From Metarhizium brunneum (Eukaryota > Ascomycota > Sordariomycetes > Hypocreales > Clavicipitaceae): a stretch of 64,000 nucleotides of DNA. A model generated the notes under the pieces. It was not told where the DNA came from, ran no database searches, and saw nothing but the letters and a program-made list of their open reading frames with translations. Position numbers and translations under genes: made by a program. Shown here one piece after another: positions 11,908 through 21,675 of the stretch (position 1 is the first letter of the stretch; every line of letters starts with the position of its first letter). The stretch covers positions 372,001 through 436,000 of the forward strand of contig NC_089426.1 in assembly GCF_013426205.1 (NCBI RefSeq), read 5' to 3'.

Positions 11908-12357
11908 ATGCCTGAAATTGTCAACAGACCCCCCGCGTCCGAATGCGCAGGTAGTGCTGGGAGGCCAAATTCCTCCGGGAGCCCAACGTCCTCTAGGGGG
12001 CCTCGTAAGAAGTTTAATCCTGAGCAAAAATATGTCTTGAACGACATGTGGGAAAAGTATAAAAAACTGGATAAACAAAGGTTAAAGCCGAGTTTCTTCC
12101 TATATCCTCAAGCATTCCAAAAGAGAGTTGTGGACACCTGCAACAAACGCGCCAGAGCGTACAACAACCTGTACCGCTGCTTCGAGGAACAAAACGAACA
12201 GGAATCACGGGACCGGGCCGAACTCGAAGCTTTCCGGCAAGCACGCACCGCTCAACAAGCCGCTCAACGGGGCCCTGAGCAAGCCGCTGGACAAGCCGCA
12301 GAACAAGCCGCAGAACAAGCCCCTGAGCAAGCCGCTGAAGAAGCAGGGGGTGCTTGA
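11908..12357 (+). CDS. Orphan protein with Gln/Ala/Pro repeat tail; possibly a decayed gene
   Basis: 149-aa frame starting at the ATG at 11908. Not recognised. It has a Ser/Pro-rich head, a charged middle with helical character (FNPEQKYVLNDMWEKYKKLD, followed by aromatic and basic residues to about 95), and a tail of degenerate 4-residue units of the type EQAA/EQAP (about 120-145). It stops at TGA 12355-12357. After that stop the same frame stays open for 70 codons with a strongly hydrophilic composition, and later segments in the other two frames also look like protein (see the next entry). The ATG is the first in frame, and no TATA box is evident. It may be a real orphan gene or the front part of a broken one. 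Confidence 0.4.
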   Translation: MPEIVNRPPASECAGSAGRPNSSGSPTSSRGPRKKFNPEQKYVLNDMWEKYKKLDKQRLKPSFFLYPQAFQKRVVDTCNKRARAYNNLYRCFEEQNEQESRDRAELEAFRQARTAQQAAQRGPEQAAGQAAEQAAEQAPEQAAEEAGGA

Positions 12358-12694
12358 GAACTAGAGCCACACAATGAGCGGCCCAAGTCTAAGCATGACG
12401 GGGAACCCGATGACGAGGACTCGTATAGCGAGGCGCATGGCGCGAGAAGGACAACGATAAGGGAGGAGCCGATACGGACAATGGAGATGGGCATGTCAGG
12501 GCATTGTGCGACCCTTTCGCAATATGCTCCATCGCGAGTTGTGGTTTGGGCAGAGACTTGCCGTTTATAGGAGGGCTATTTGTGTGTTTGATTCGGAATC
12601 TACGGCAAAGAGACGCAATCTACAAGAGGACATGTGTGCCCTGTATTCGGGCTACGCAGCAGTGTATAAGAAGATACACGTGCGTTTCATGTAG
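12358..12694 (+). pseudogene. Frame-broken continuation of the orphan gene
   Basis: Directly behind the TGA at 12355, the same frame reads on as a charged, disordered-type segment (EPHNERPKSKHDGEPDDED near its start) to a TAG at 12568-12570. Within it, at about 12430-12510, the third frame reads as a Asp/Gly/Lys-rich stretch. From about 12500 to the stop at 12692-12694, the second frame gives an aromatic, basic, protein-like sequence (includes MLHRELWFGQRLAVYRRAI). One in-frame stop plus two apparent frame changes within 350 bases suggests a decayed gene. Missed introns or chance cannot be excluded. Confidence 0.3.
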
Positions 12695-13662
12695 AATCCA
12701 CGGCAAAAATTGTGGTTGAAAGGAGGATATGCACATCTTGAATTTGGAATACACCCCAAAGAGACGCCGTTGATAACGGGGGATGCATGTGTCATTTATC
12801 CAGAAACCAATACACTCCAAACCCGCCACACATCCTCTCCCACATGCAAAAGAGCCAAATGTAAATAAAAACGGCACCCTCGACGCCCGGACTCCCACAC
12901 CACCAACGGCAAAAAAAAAAAAGGAACGGTATGCAAAATCCCCAAAAGGGCAAGTAGCAAATCGACGTGACGGCCCAACTCCCAACCACCAACTCCCAAC
13001 CACCAACCACGAGCGTCTCCAATCCCGCAAAGCCCGCCTGCCACACCATCTGAATAGCCGGAGCGGCAGTCCCTCCCCGTAAAGAGCAATCAGAAAAGCG
13101 CACCGCCGGAACGCAAGACGCAGACACGGGCACGCTCCTGCCTACAGGCAGCAGAGACAAGCACACCACCAGCAGAAAGAGGGGGAGGAAACGACCAGAT
13201 AGCACCAGTGCCGGCATGCAACGCAGCTGCACAGCAACGGGTGCAATTCGCACGCGGGGGAGCACATGAAGCCAGATGAGTAAGACACGGTACGTGAATA
13301 GGGGGTGATATCCAGCCCGTCCCCCCTTTTTCGCACGCACGGGGTGGTGAATCGTCGTCACGCCGAGGCAACAGCTCTTCGGGCTCACTGCGCGAATGCC
13401 CAGCCGGGAATTTGGGCCTTTTTATTAAATTTGTGCGCGTGTGCGTGTGTGTCTTCACGCCGCACAGTCTGCTGCAGAGCGGCGCTTGACTCTCAAGACG
13501 TCATTGTGCCAAGGTAGTGTCACCGCTTCGTTGTATCACCTTGGCCACGATGGTCCGTGTTAGTCGCTGTTCACGCTCGCCGGCTACATGCATGTTAGTC
13601 ACGATGTTTCTTTCCTTTTGGGAAAGATGTCGAGGATCGTGTAAATCGCTTCTTCACGAATA
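12695..13662. other. Intergenic, no gene seen
   Basis: About 1 kb without a convincing gene. Contains a short direct repeat of the motif CCAACTCCCAACCA (about 12974-13008). Long open frames on the minus strand here are treated as chance, because their translations are dominated by Trp/Gly/Val/Phe from skewed base composition. Confidence 0.4.
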
Positions 13663-13728
13663 ATACCCCCATACGACAAAAAGGGGGTATAAAGAGTCCC
13701 GCGTGGACTCTTCTTTTTTTTTTTTTTT
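13663..13728 (+). promoter_or_regulatory. Two tandem hairpins, TATAAA and T15 tract upstream of an orphan gene
   Basis: Hairpin 1 pairs ATACCCCC (13663-13670) with GGGGGTAT (13683-13690). Hairpin 2 pairs AGAGTCC (13693-13699) with GGACTCT (13705-13711). Between them lies TATAAAG (13689-13695), about 155 bp upstream of the ATG at 13846, and immediately after comes a T15 run (13714-13728) followed by a CT-rich stretch. TATA followed by a pyrimidine tract is a common core-promoter arrangement in filamentous fungi. The hairpins could be incidental or could mark a terminator-like structure. Confidence 0.45.
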
Positions 13729-13845
13729 GGCTCTTTTCTCAAAGATATTCCGAGCACACGAGCTTGGGTGGATTCAAACGGCCCAAGGAACCCGGTACCG
13801 GAGGGAGATATATAGTCACCCGACGCTTCAGGCCATACTTTGACG

Positions 13846-14361
13846 ATGCCGGATGCACATACACACGCGACGAGCTCGTCCCGGCACGGCTCTTCGCCTC
13901 ATGGTCGGCCGCAGCACGCGGGGGTGAGCGGAGGGCCCGCGGGCCATGATGTTATTTTGGAGAGCCTGGCGGCCCAACATCGGAGTCTCAGGCGGATGGA
14001 CAGTGTTAGGCACGGCGTCGTGTTCCAGATGATGCCGCGGGGGTTTCGGCAGCGGTACAACAACGAGCTGCGCAGACGGGGGGATCAGCTCGCGCACCAG
14101 TATGGCCAGCGCCAGGACGAGCTGGCGCAGGAGCAGGCGTTGGCCCAGGGTCCCTTTGCGCCGGGCGAAGTGTACGAGTACATTCACCACTCGCGGTGGG
14201 CTGCGGTCGCCGAGAATGAGCAGTTGACCGACGTCAAGTGGTCGGAGTGGGCGCAGGGCTTGCTGGAAGAAGAGAGCCAGGACCCGGAGCAGGCGGGCAA
14301 ATCTGACAAGAAGAAGAAGAGAGGAAAGAAGAAGAAGAAGAAGCACAGCGGCCGAGGCTAA
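13846..14361 (+). CDS. Orphan 171-aa protein with polylysine C-terminus
   Basis: Intact ATG frame of 171 aa, not recognised. The head is His/Ser/Gly-rich (MPDAHTHATSSSRHG), the middle is a Gln/Arg/Glu-rich helical stretch (about 60-110), then an aromatic segment (EVYEYIHHSRWAAVAENEQL), an acidic patch (EEESQDPEQ), and a lysine-rich end (about 150-171, with runs of 4-6 Lys) that could act as a nuclear or nucleolar targeting signal. Codon use is strongly GC-ending, as in the recognised genes of the window. The upstream TATA box and pyrimidine tract support transcription on this strand. An ATG six bases upstream of 13846 is not present; 13846 is the first in frame. Function cannot be given. Confidence 0.55.
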   Translation: MPDAHTHATSSSRHGSSPHGRPQHAGVSGGPAGHDVILESLAAQHRSLRRMDSVRHGVVFQMMPRGFRQRYNNELRRRGDQLAHQYGQRQDELAQEQALAQGPFAPGEVYEYIHHSRWAAVAENEQLTDVKWSEWAQGLLEEESQDPEQAGKSDKKKKRGKKKKKKHSGRG

Positions 14362-15769
14362 ATGTCGTCTTCGGTTATGGGATGCTGTGTAGAGCGCCTA
14401 TCCGTCGTATTCGGGGAAAGATTTGTATGGATAGCTTAGACGGATCTCTGCTCACTAAACAAGAAGAAAAGCTCATCGTCACGCCCTGCTCCTCAAATAA
14501 GCCCGTAGTTATTACTTGTCTTGACGGCCCGTAGTATTATACAAGTCAGTAGTTGCCTTGTAGGTTCCGCCCAGACGGACTTGTATGTGAGACCACATGT
14601 CTTCAGATGGACATGGTATCAATACTTATCAGTTACTAACAGCATACTATGCCCGTGAGCTCTGTGCAAGTCTGGAATAGTCATACTCGTCAGCATGGTC
14701 CAAGTGTTCGTTGCGTTGGTTGTGGATCAGTTCGCCATTGTCTCAAGTCGATCCGAAACCTCGACTCAACTGTGTGTGGGGTTCCGGTTCTGGTTCCGTG
14801 TCTCAACTCTCAACAACAAGGTGCAGTCTGCACGTCAACTCCACGTGCCGCGCTATCAGGCCCTGCAGCCCTGGCCTGTTGCTTTTTTGACTTGAAACAA
14901 AGGAATCCCTTCCATCCATCATTCGTGCCAAGAATCACCATCATACATACAACAGCGCACGTCTTCTGAAACATTCATATTCCCTACTCATATCCTACAC
15001 GGAGTTTTTATTACCGCCCATACTGCCGCCCATGTACAAGTTTTTGGTACAGTCAGGTGTCTTGCATGCTCACTTGTGAACAAACTGCCAAAACACACCT
15101 CTCCATCCCAAATCACACTTTCGTCTCATCCGAGCCAGCCCTTCCAGCCCTTCCCAACGCTTCCTAGGGGCCCTCAAAGTTATACCCCAACGCCGTAGAC
15201 CACGGATCCGAAAACAATCAGAACAAAGAAAAAGACGGACGAGAACAAACGTCCATGACAAGTTGAGCAGAAGAGCGAAAGGAGGGACGCAATTATTGCA
15301 AACTGCTCTGCCAAATGAAAAATGAAAAAAAGAAGAAGAAAGAAATCGAAAAAAAAAAAAAGAAAAGTCCCCCTTTCTCTTGTGGGTTCAACCGGGTTTC
15401 CACATATAAACAGTAAAGGAAGCCTGGTTGCGGCAGCTGGCTTGACGGAGATGCGACTAGTCACCACTTCGCGCCACACTGCAAAATCGCAAGGGTATTA
15501 TCATTAAGTCCCCCCAAATCGGAACGGAACGCAAGCACAGCTGTAGTATATGAAATAGGCACTTGGTTGGCTCGACATACGTAAAGCATAGACGTTGCTG
15601 GTAGAGCCGTATCGGCGTGCCGTAGCTGTAATTTGAGGCAGCAGTCAAATCAAAATATGAACAAAAAGAATGCTTGTTATGAACCATGTGGTCAAGACAT
15701 GAAGGAGAGTCGGCGCGGCGTAAGACCGTCAATTGCTGAGGTTGATCCGCCTCGCGTTATTTTTGCCTC
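14362..15769. other. Intergenic, no gene seen
   Basis: About 1.4 kb between convergent genes (orphan 171-aa gene and the C2H2 gene). Contains a long purine tract (about 15318-15366, mostly A with GAA groups). No open frame has coding character. The region presumably holds both 3' UTRs. Confidence 0.45.
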
Positions 15770-17719
15770 TCAGCAGTTGCTGTTGCTTCCCGCAGACGCC
15801 GTTTGCGTGTCATTACTGAAGTATTGCATTACATTCCAATCAGGGGGGGCAGGGCCGGCATGCTGTTGCGATGCCGGGCTGCCCGCTACGGGGCTCGCGA
15901 AACTGGGTGGCCAGCTATCATATGAACTTCCCCCTGTGGAGTATTCGTAATCCATCATGGAATCCCCAATGGAGTGGCCCGAGTTTGAAGTCGACTGCCG
16001 CATATCACGAACATGTCCCTCCATTGGTGAGCCGCCAGGCCCTAGAGGAGACTGCGATGCAGTCATCGAAGATTGGTTGGAGGAGTCGGGAGAAGGGCGG
16101 CTGGCCGCCGCCCCAAACGGCTGCGAGGGCAGGAAAACAGGACCTTGCTGGAATGGTGCAGCAAAGGGACTCTGGTTATTGGGGCTCGTCGGTGTGAGCA
16201 AGGCTGCCTGTTGATGGGCCTGTGAGGGAAGAGGAACGAAGGGAGGAGGATGCTGAGGAGGTCCCATTGAGGCAGCGCCGCTGGCAAACTGCGGTGGCGG
16301 AGGAGTGGGTGTAGGAGGCGTGCCCATGACAATATCCGCCAATTCATAGGCGATGCCAACGACCCAGTTGGCCTCGCTTTCGTCGCCGGAAAAGAACTCT
16401 AGGAGATCCTGAAGCTGTCCGGGACTCTCCTTCTCCAAAAAGCCCTGGGCTCGACCCGTCTTGCTTGGGTGCCAGCTGAATTGTGGCCGCCTACCACCAT
16501 AGTCGGATCGTTTCCCCTCAACAATGGTATCCCATGCTTCCCGGATTAGCGGCTGATGCAAAAGGCCATAGATGACCCGTGAGTGCATCCAGTCACCCTT
16601 GGAGAGTCCGGATTCGAAGTGGCGGGCAACGTGTTCGACGTGTCGTTCCCGTGCAGGATGCAAGGCAGAACAAAAGCCACATGCCCAGTACTTTCGTTTG
16701 CGAAGAAACTTGACTACTTTTTCAGCGTGAGGGCAAGTCTTGCATCCATGGCACTGCTTATGATGTTGGTTGAACGAGTTGGATCCCCAGAAGCTTCTGT
16801 TGCAGCCTGGTTCCGGGCAGGGGTATTTTCTCCAGCGTTCGTGGAATTCGTCTTCGTGTCTCTTCCAGTCATACTTTCGCTTAAAACTGGTCTCACAAGA
16901 TGTACACCAGTAAATGTTTTGCTTGTTGGCGGCATTGTTGCTGCTGCTGCTGCTGCTTGCACCTCCGCCGTTGAGAGACGAAACAGAGCTGCCATGCATC
17001 ATTCCCACGCCGACATGCGGAAAACCAGATCGCGCAGATGCACCGGATTGCCATGACAATGCTGAGTGAGCCGAGTTTGTTGACCAAATGGATGCATGCC
17101 CTGAGGAGCCGGAGCTGACGGAAGAAATGGAGATCCTGGGCCTGTGAGAAAATGCTGGAGAAGGGGCGGCGAAGAAGAGGTGAGGTTCAATGTTGGCCAA
17201 TTGAGAACCGGCCGACCGGTCCATGTTGGTCATCATGGTGTTGGAATTCGAACCGAGAGTAGGAGCTGAAGACCAGTTTCGCGACATGTCGTCGGCCAAG
17301 GATTCCGTTTTGATGTCGCCAGAGGCAATGCTCGACGGCGTCGAGGACGGTATCATAGGGGGCGCTGGTGCTCGGCTGGAGGGAACGGTAGACGGAGGTG
17401 GTGGCGGAGGACATTGAGGAGGAGGAGGCGGGGGGGGATCACGCTGAGGAGCGAGTGACGTTGGTGATGTTGTCGTAGTCGTTGGTAACGATAGAGTTGA
17501 AGCGAGTGTTGCAGTTTGTAAACCAGAGTGCTGTAGCGACAGGCTATCGTCAACCCATTGATGGAGCATGTCCTTGGAGAAACCAGAATCGATCAAGACC
17601 TGGAGGTTCTTGCGAGCCTCAGCAAGCACGTCCTGCGGTGAAGCATCGGCCGACGGCGACGAGGCCGTGGACTGTAGCGACAGCGGCTGCTGGAGCTGGT
17701 GATTCTGACTCTGGTCCAT
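15770..17719 (-). CDS. C2H2 zinc-finger protein, probable transcription factor
   Basis: Single-exon gene for 649 aa, start ATG at 17719. The N-terminus is Gln/Ser-rich, with a conserved-looking helical patch (EARKNLQVLIDSGFSKDMLH, about 35-54), then a Pro-rich stretch (about 95-125). The zinc-finger block begins near residue 272: CTSC...H...H (first finger, with FKRKYDWKRHEDEFH), CPEPGC...H...H (second), then CGFC followed by histidines (third, HVEHVARH). The region after the fingers (about 355-450) is well structured, with WHPSKTGRAQGFLEKESPG and a helical segment. The C-terminus is disordered, with Pro, Gln and Ser runs. This arrangement is common in uncharacterised filamentous-fungal C2H2 proteins. 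The target genes are unknown. Its upstream side is an exceptionally long gene-poor region. Confidence 0.88.
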   Translation of the reverse strand: MDQSQNHQLQQPLSLQSTASSPSADASPQDVLAEARKNLQVLIDSGFSKDMLHQWVDDSLSLQHSGLQTATLASTLSLPTTTTTSPTSLAPQRDPPPPPPPQCPPPPPPSTVPSSRAPAPPMIPSSTPSSIASGDIKTESLADDMSRNWSSAPTLGSNSNTMMTNMDRSAGSQLANIEPHLFFAAPSPAFSHRPRISISSVSSGSSGHASIWSTNSAHSALSWQSGASARSGFPHVGVGMMHGSSVSSLNGGGASSSSSSNNAANKQNIYWCTSCETSFKRKYDWKRHEDEFHERWRKYPCPEPGCNRSFWGSNSFNQHHKQCHGCKTCPHAEKVVKFLRKRKYWACGFCSALHPARERHVEHVARHFESGLSKGDWMHSRVIYGLLHQPLIREAWDTIVEGKRSDYGGRRPQFSWHPSKTGRAQGFLEKESPGQLQDLLEFFSGDESEANWVVGIAYELADIVMGTPPTPTPPPPQFASGAASMGPPQHPPPFVPLPSQAHQQAALLTPTSPNNQSPFAAPFQQGPVFLPSQPFGAAASRPSPDSSNQSSMTASQSPLGPGGSPMEGHVRDMRQSTSNSGHSIGDSMMDYEYSTGGSSYDSWPPSFASPVAGSPASQQHAGPAPPDWNVMQYFSNDTQTASAGSNSNC

Positions 17720-20700
17720 GGTGTAGTCTCACATCGAGGGTAATGGACGATGATGGGTGAAGGTGACGGAGCACCTCTACGACAACGACGAGCGTTGAAG
17801 GATAGTCTCGAATGGAATCAGACGGCGCAATTTGTCGTTGGTCGCAGTGGTGTGTCTGGTCAGAGTAGAAGAGCAGAGCTCAACGGCGAGGAGGAGGGGA
17901 TAGATTAAAACAAACCCAAGCCGGAGGCTTGCTCAGTACAAACGGACGATCCTGTCCAAGCTGTATGGGTACGGAGGTACAGTAGTATAAAAAAAGACCC
18001 GGGATTCTTGTCGAGCAACACCTCCGTGCCAGATACCCTGTTATCAAGTACTCTGACAAGTTCCTGAAGGGGAGTCCCCGCGCGAATTAGCATGTATTAT
18101 TATTAGTAGGGGGGGTGCAAAAGGGGGTAGCACTAGTTGACTTGTCCTGCGGCTGCTGCGCATTGATAAATCTGACTGAACAATCCCTGGACCAGGTCGC
18201 CAGCGAGGATGACCAGAGCCAGATGAACTAGCAAAAGAAACACAGATGCAGATAATGAGTTTGCTGAAGTCTTGTATGCTATCTGTGCAATTACAACTAG
18301 GGCGGGAGGGCGCAACAGAATACGGATCGAGTTGACGTCGGCCCTGGGTGAATATGAAGAGTACTCCGTAGTCCACGGCCTCCTTCCCAGCCTTGTTTAA
18401 AGTACTTAAGTAGCTTTCTTACAATACATAGGTCTGGTTGTTTCCAGCGAAAGCGTCGCCCTGCAAAACGAGACGTTTTCTTGCACATACGGAGTACATA
18501 CGCACGGAATACTCCGTCCTCCGTACATGGACTGCGTATTCCATCCAATGGTCACCGGCAGGGACAAGCAGCAGCAGCAGCAACACTTCTCATCGCTTCC
18601 AGCGAGAGCAACAGACATGACGCAGACCTGGGACTAGGATTTTTTAGAAGGGCCACGAGGACTAACAGACGTGCAATGGGGGAAATTGCCCAAGGATGGA
18701 GGAAAGGGCCCCAGCGTTTGGTGTGCGCTGCTTTGCTGCAGGACCAAGAGGACCATGGAGCCAGGCACCCCCCAACACCAGCACACCAGGCCAGGTCACA
18801 ACCATCAGCAACAAACGGGGGTTGGTGTGGGACAACAGACAGGCCATGGAAACAACAGGCCGCAGGGGTGTGTGGGGGCCAGCAAGCCGACAAAGAGATT
18901 GATGAGGGAAGTCTGGAAGTGCTGGCGCACAATGGCACTTGCTAGCCAGACGAGATGGGCTGATGAGAAGCTCCAAATAGGGACAAAAGGCACTGAGCAG
19001 ACCTCTCAATTGAGGAGTCTTTGGCCGTGCTGAGTCCGAACTGTGCCTGGACAAGTGGAGCGGTTATCACGGTTTGGTTGCGGCCCATCCGCGATGGTGA
19101 GCATGGATCATGGATCCCCGGTCCTCCCGCAATGTCGTCTGTACAAATATTGTACAAATCATGTCGACGGACGTGGTAGCGCCGAGTACCGGATGCCGAG
19201 TACCGAGTACCCCGTTTTGTGCCTACAGACGCCGTGATACTCGGTACCTACTTCGTCCTCGCAAAAGGGCAAAAAGGCGGGCAATTTTGGCATCTGGAGC
19301 GGCATGGGACTTTCTCTGAGTCGGGTCCATGCGAAACCTTGGTTGGCAAGTTCAAAAGCGTCATGGATCCCCCAGTCTGGGATGGCCCATGCCCCTGGAA
19401 CACACAACCCATAGCCCATGCCTTGGCCTCCAACTTTCCTTCTGGTGCCTGACGAGCATGAGTGGGGATCGACTGGTTGGATACCCAGCTTACCAGCAAC
19501 AGCAACTTTACCACAAGAATGAGCAGCATGAGCGCCAGCAGCCCGCAGTAGTCCCGGACGGGAACAGCGCGAACCGCCACCCCAGTCGGCTTGCATCTTC
19601 TCAGAGATGGGTGCTCGGGAAGCATCGCCACGAAAACCCAGCCACCAGGGGCAGCGACCGCGAGAACCAGTGGGTGCTGCCGGAAGGGCGCTTGGGGCCA
19701 ACCCTGCCAACCTGGCCGCGTCTGGCACATGAGATCCCCCAACTCGCCTTGCATGCTAGTCCCATCCTGTAGGCTGGCCAAGGACAGTTAGTTGCGCATC
19801 CAAACGCCTAGAAATGTCCCGCCAGTGTGACCAGCGCCACGGGTCAGCACCGAGAAGAGGGTTGCAACTGGCAGAAAATGGAACTTGTATTGTAATAGAA
19901 GCTGAGTATACGGTAGATGAATGCGACTCTAGGGCTGGCTATCGGGGCTGAGCTATGCTGGCTGCCGTCCAGGTCATGACAGGAGACGCCTCGCAGCACG
20001 TGTGTTGGGGCGAGAGCCAAGCAAACCAATTCAATCCTATGTGAAGCCGAAGGGGCCAAGCTCAAAGTGAGTTTTGCAATTTTGAAAAATATGAGCGGCG
20101 TGAGAGATTGTCTGAGCTCCCGAGGCTTGAGTGTTGACGAAGCGGAGAGGCCGGGGCGTGGGCGGCGCGGGCACGGTCATTCGCAATTCGCGCCCATCAT
20201 CCACCTGCCATGGACTATGATGGAGATGCAATCAATAGCGTCGAGGACGTGGTCTGACTGTGAGATTTAGCACTGTATTTCGTCGAAAATAATACACATA
20301 TTTCCCTGCGGCCGCACAGGAAAACTCTCACGTAGCGTATGGCGAGAGATGTTCCCATGATACGAGAGCGAGTTGGCGTCTCGGTTAGGCCAGCCTTGCG
20401 GTGTTTGATTGGCATCATGAGTCTCAGAGGCTTCTGATTAGAGCCGAGAGGTGATGTCCCACCAGTCTCTTGTTTATTTCGCACAAGCGTCTGGCGATTG
20501 CTGTACGCAGCCGAGTACATATAACGGTTCGTGCCATGTAAGCCAAAATGGTGTTTACATCGCCAATTGCATCTAACTCCTATCGACCGTTAGCTTGAAG
20601 TATTGTGCCACCACGCTGTTGTGCGCCACGCCAAGCCCGGCTTGCCCGTACATCAAAGGGTTTCGGGCCAACGCTGAGCTTTGGTGGTCCGAGGAGAACA

Positions 20701-21078
20701 GTCCATGGACCATGGTCACGGGCTGATAGCACGGGCCGAGGGCAAAGTAAATAGGCTTCTAAGCTTCTGCAGGACATGGAAAACCCGACGGGTTGCGGAA
20801 GTTGGCCATGCAATGTTGCACCAAGTTGCTAGAGTTAGCTCAGCACGAGGTCATTTCCCAACGATGACGTCGCGCGTTGGTTCAATTGCTACCCCGGTAG
20901 AATGGGACGATGGCGGGACAGAACGTGGCACCGACAGTGCTAGCATCTGACATTCGGACAGGAGAAAAGCGATATCGTGGATGGCTGGAGACTGAAAAAT
21001 GACAAATGAAAAGAGTGACCAGTGCAAAATGAAAGATGATGATGCCAACAGTTGCCCCGTGGTCGCTTGCCTTCTCGC

Positions 21079-21675
21079 CTAGGCATCATCAATAGAGGGG
21101 CTCTTTCCTCCTTGGGACACTTGGATGGAGTCTCGGCAATTGCAGAGGCAGCCGCGCCTGCCTTGACTGACAACCCGACAAACCTCCGCAGCATCTTCGC
21201 AATGGAGATGCTGACGACTACGGAAGACTGATCTTGTGACGTTTACATTGACAGGCTTCAGCTTCGCGGCTTGATGGGCATGGCTGACAGTGAACCGTCG
21301 CCCAGCCTCGCATTGACAGAGAAAGGCTGTTCTCTGCGGCCGCCAGCAAACACATGTTGACAGCAAAATCCGACTAGAGGGATAGCGGCAACATTTCCTT
21401 TGGGGGTCCACGGCTTTTGACACTGGCTGAAAGCCATCATGGATTGACTGACAATCCGTCCGTTTTCTCTCCAACTTCATGACGAAGCATGCTGGACGGA
21501 ACGGCCCATTCGATTTGCGACGGCAGCGCAGCAAACTTTCGTCCGTGCTTTGCCACCGTTGACACTTTCCACAAGACGAGAGCACAGCGTTCCTTTGCAG
21601 CATGAGGGAATCGTTTGGAATCAGGCCAGAAGCCTCGTGGCGCTGGCAGGCTTGTTGCTGCGCAGCCACAGTCAT
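21079..21675 (-). CDS. Weak candidate ORF, cysteine-rich, 198 aa
   Basis: Longest open frame in the 10.5-kb gene-poor region: 224 codons open, 198 aa from the first ATG (21675). About 17 cysteines, many in CxC or CxxC spacing (for example CGKCQRW, CVCW, CLCNC). No signal peptide and no known domain recognised. Other frames of 160-190 codons nearby look random, so this may also be chance. Listed because its length is above its surroundings. Confidence 0.15.
   Translation of the reverse strand: MTVAAQQQACQRHEASGLIPNDSLMLQRNAVLSSCGKCQRWQSTDESLLRCRRKSNGPFRPACFVMKLERKRTDCQSIHDGFQPVSKAVDPQRKCCRYPSSRILLSTCVCWRPQRTAFLCQCEAGRRFTVSHAHQAAKLKPVNVNVTRSVFRSRQHLHCEDAAEVCRVVSQGRRGCLCNCRDSIQVSQGGKSPSIDDA

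Noticed and set aside
12792..13388. 198-codon minus-strand frame with a hydrophobic, signal-like internal segment (MPALVLSGRFLPLFLLVVCL)
   Set aside because: The rest is dominated by Trp, Gly, Val and Phe arising from short direct repeats and skewed composition. There is no promoter evidence, and several overlapping frames look alike. Judged to be chance.
15180..15261. Short minus-strand hydrophobic tail (FSSVFFFVLIVFGSVVYGVGV)
   Set aside because: Looks like a membrane helix, but no start exon or recognisable small membrane protein could be assembled upstream of it.
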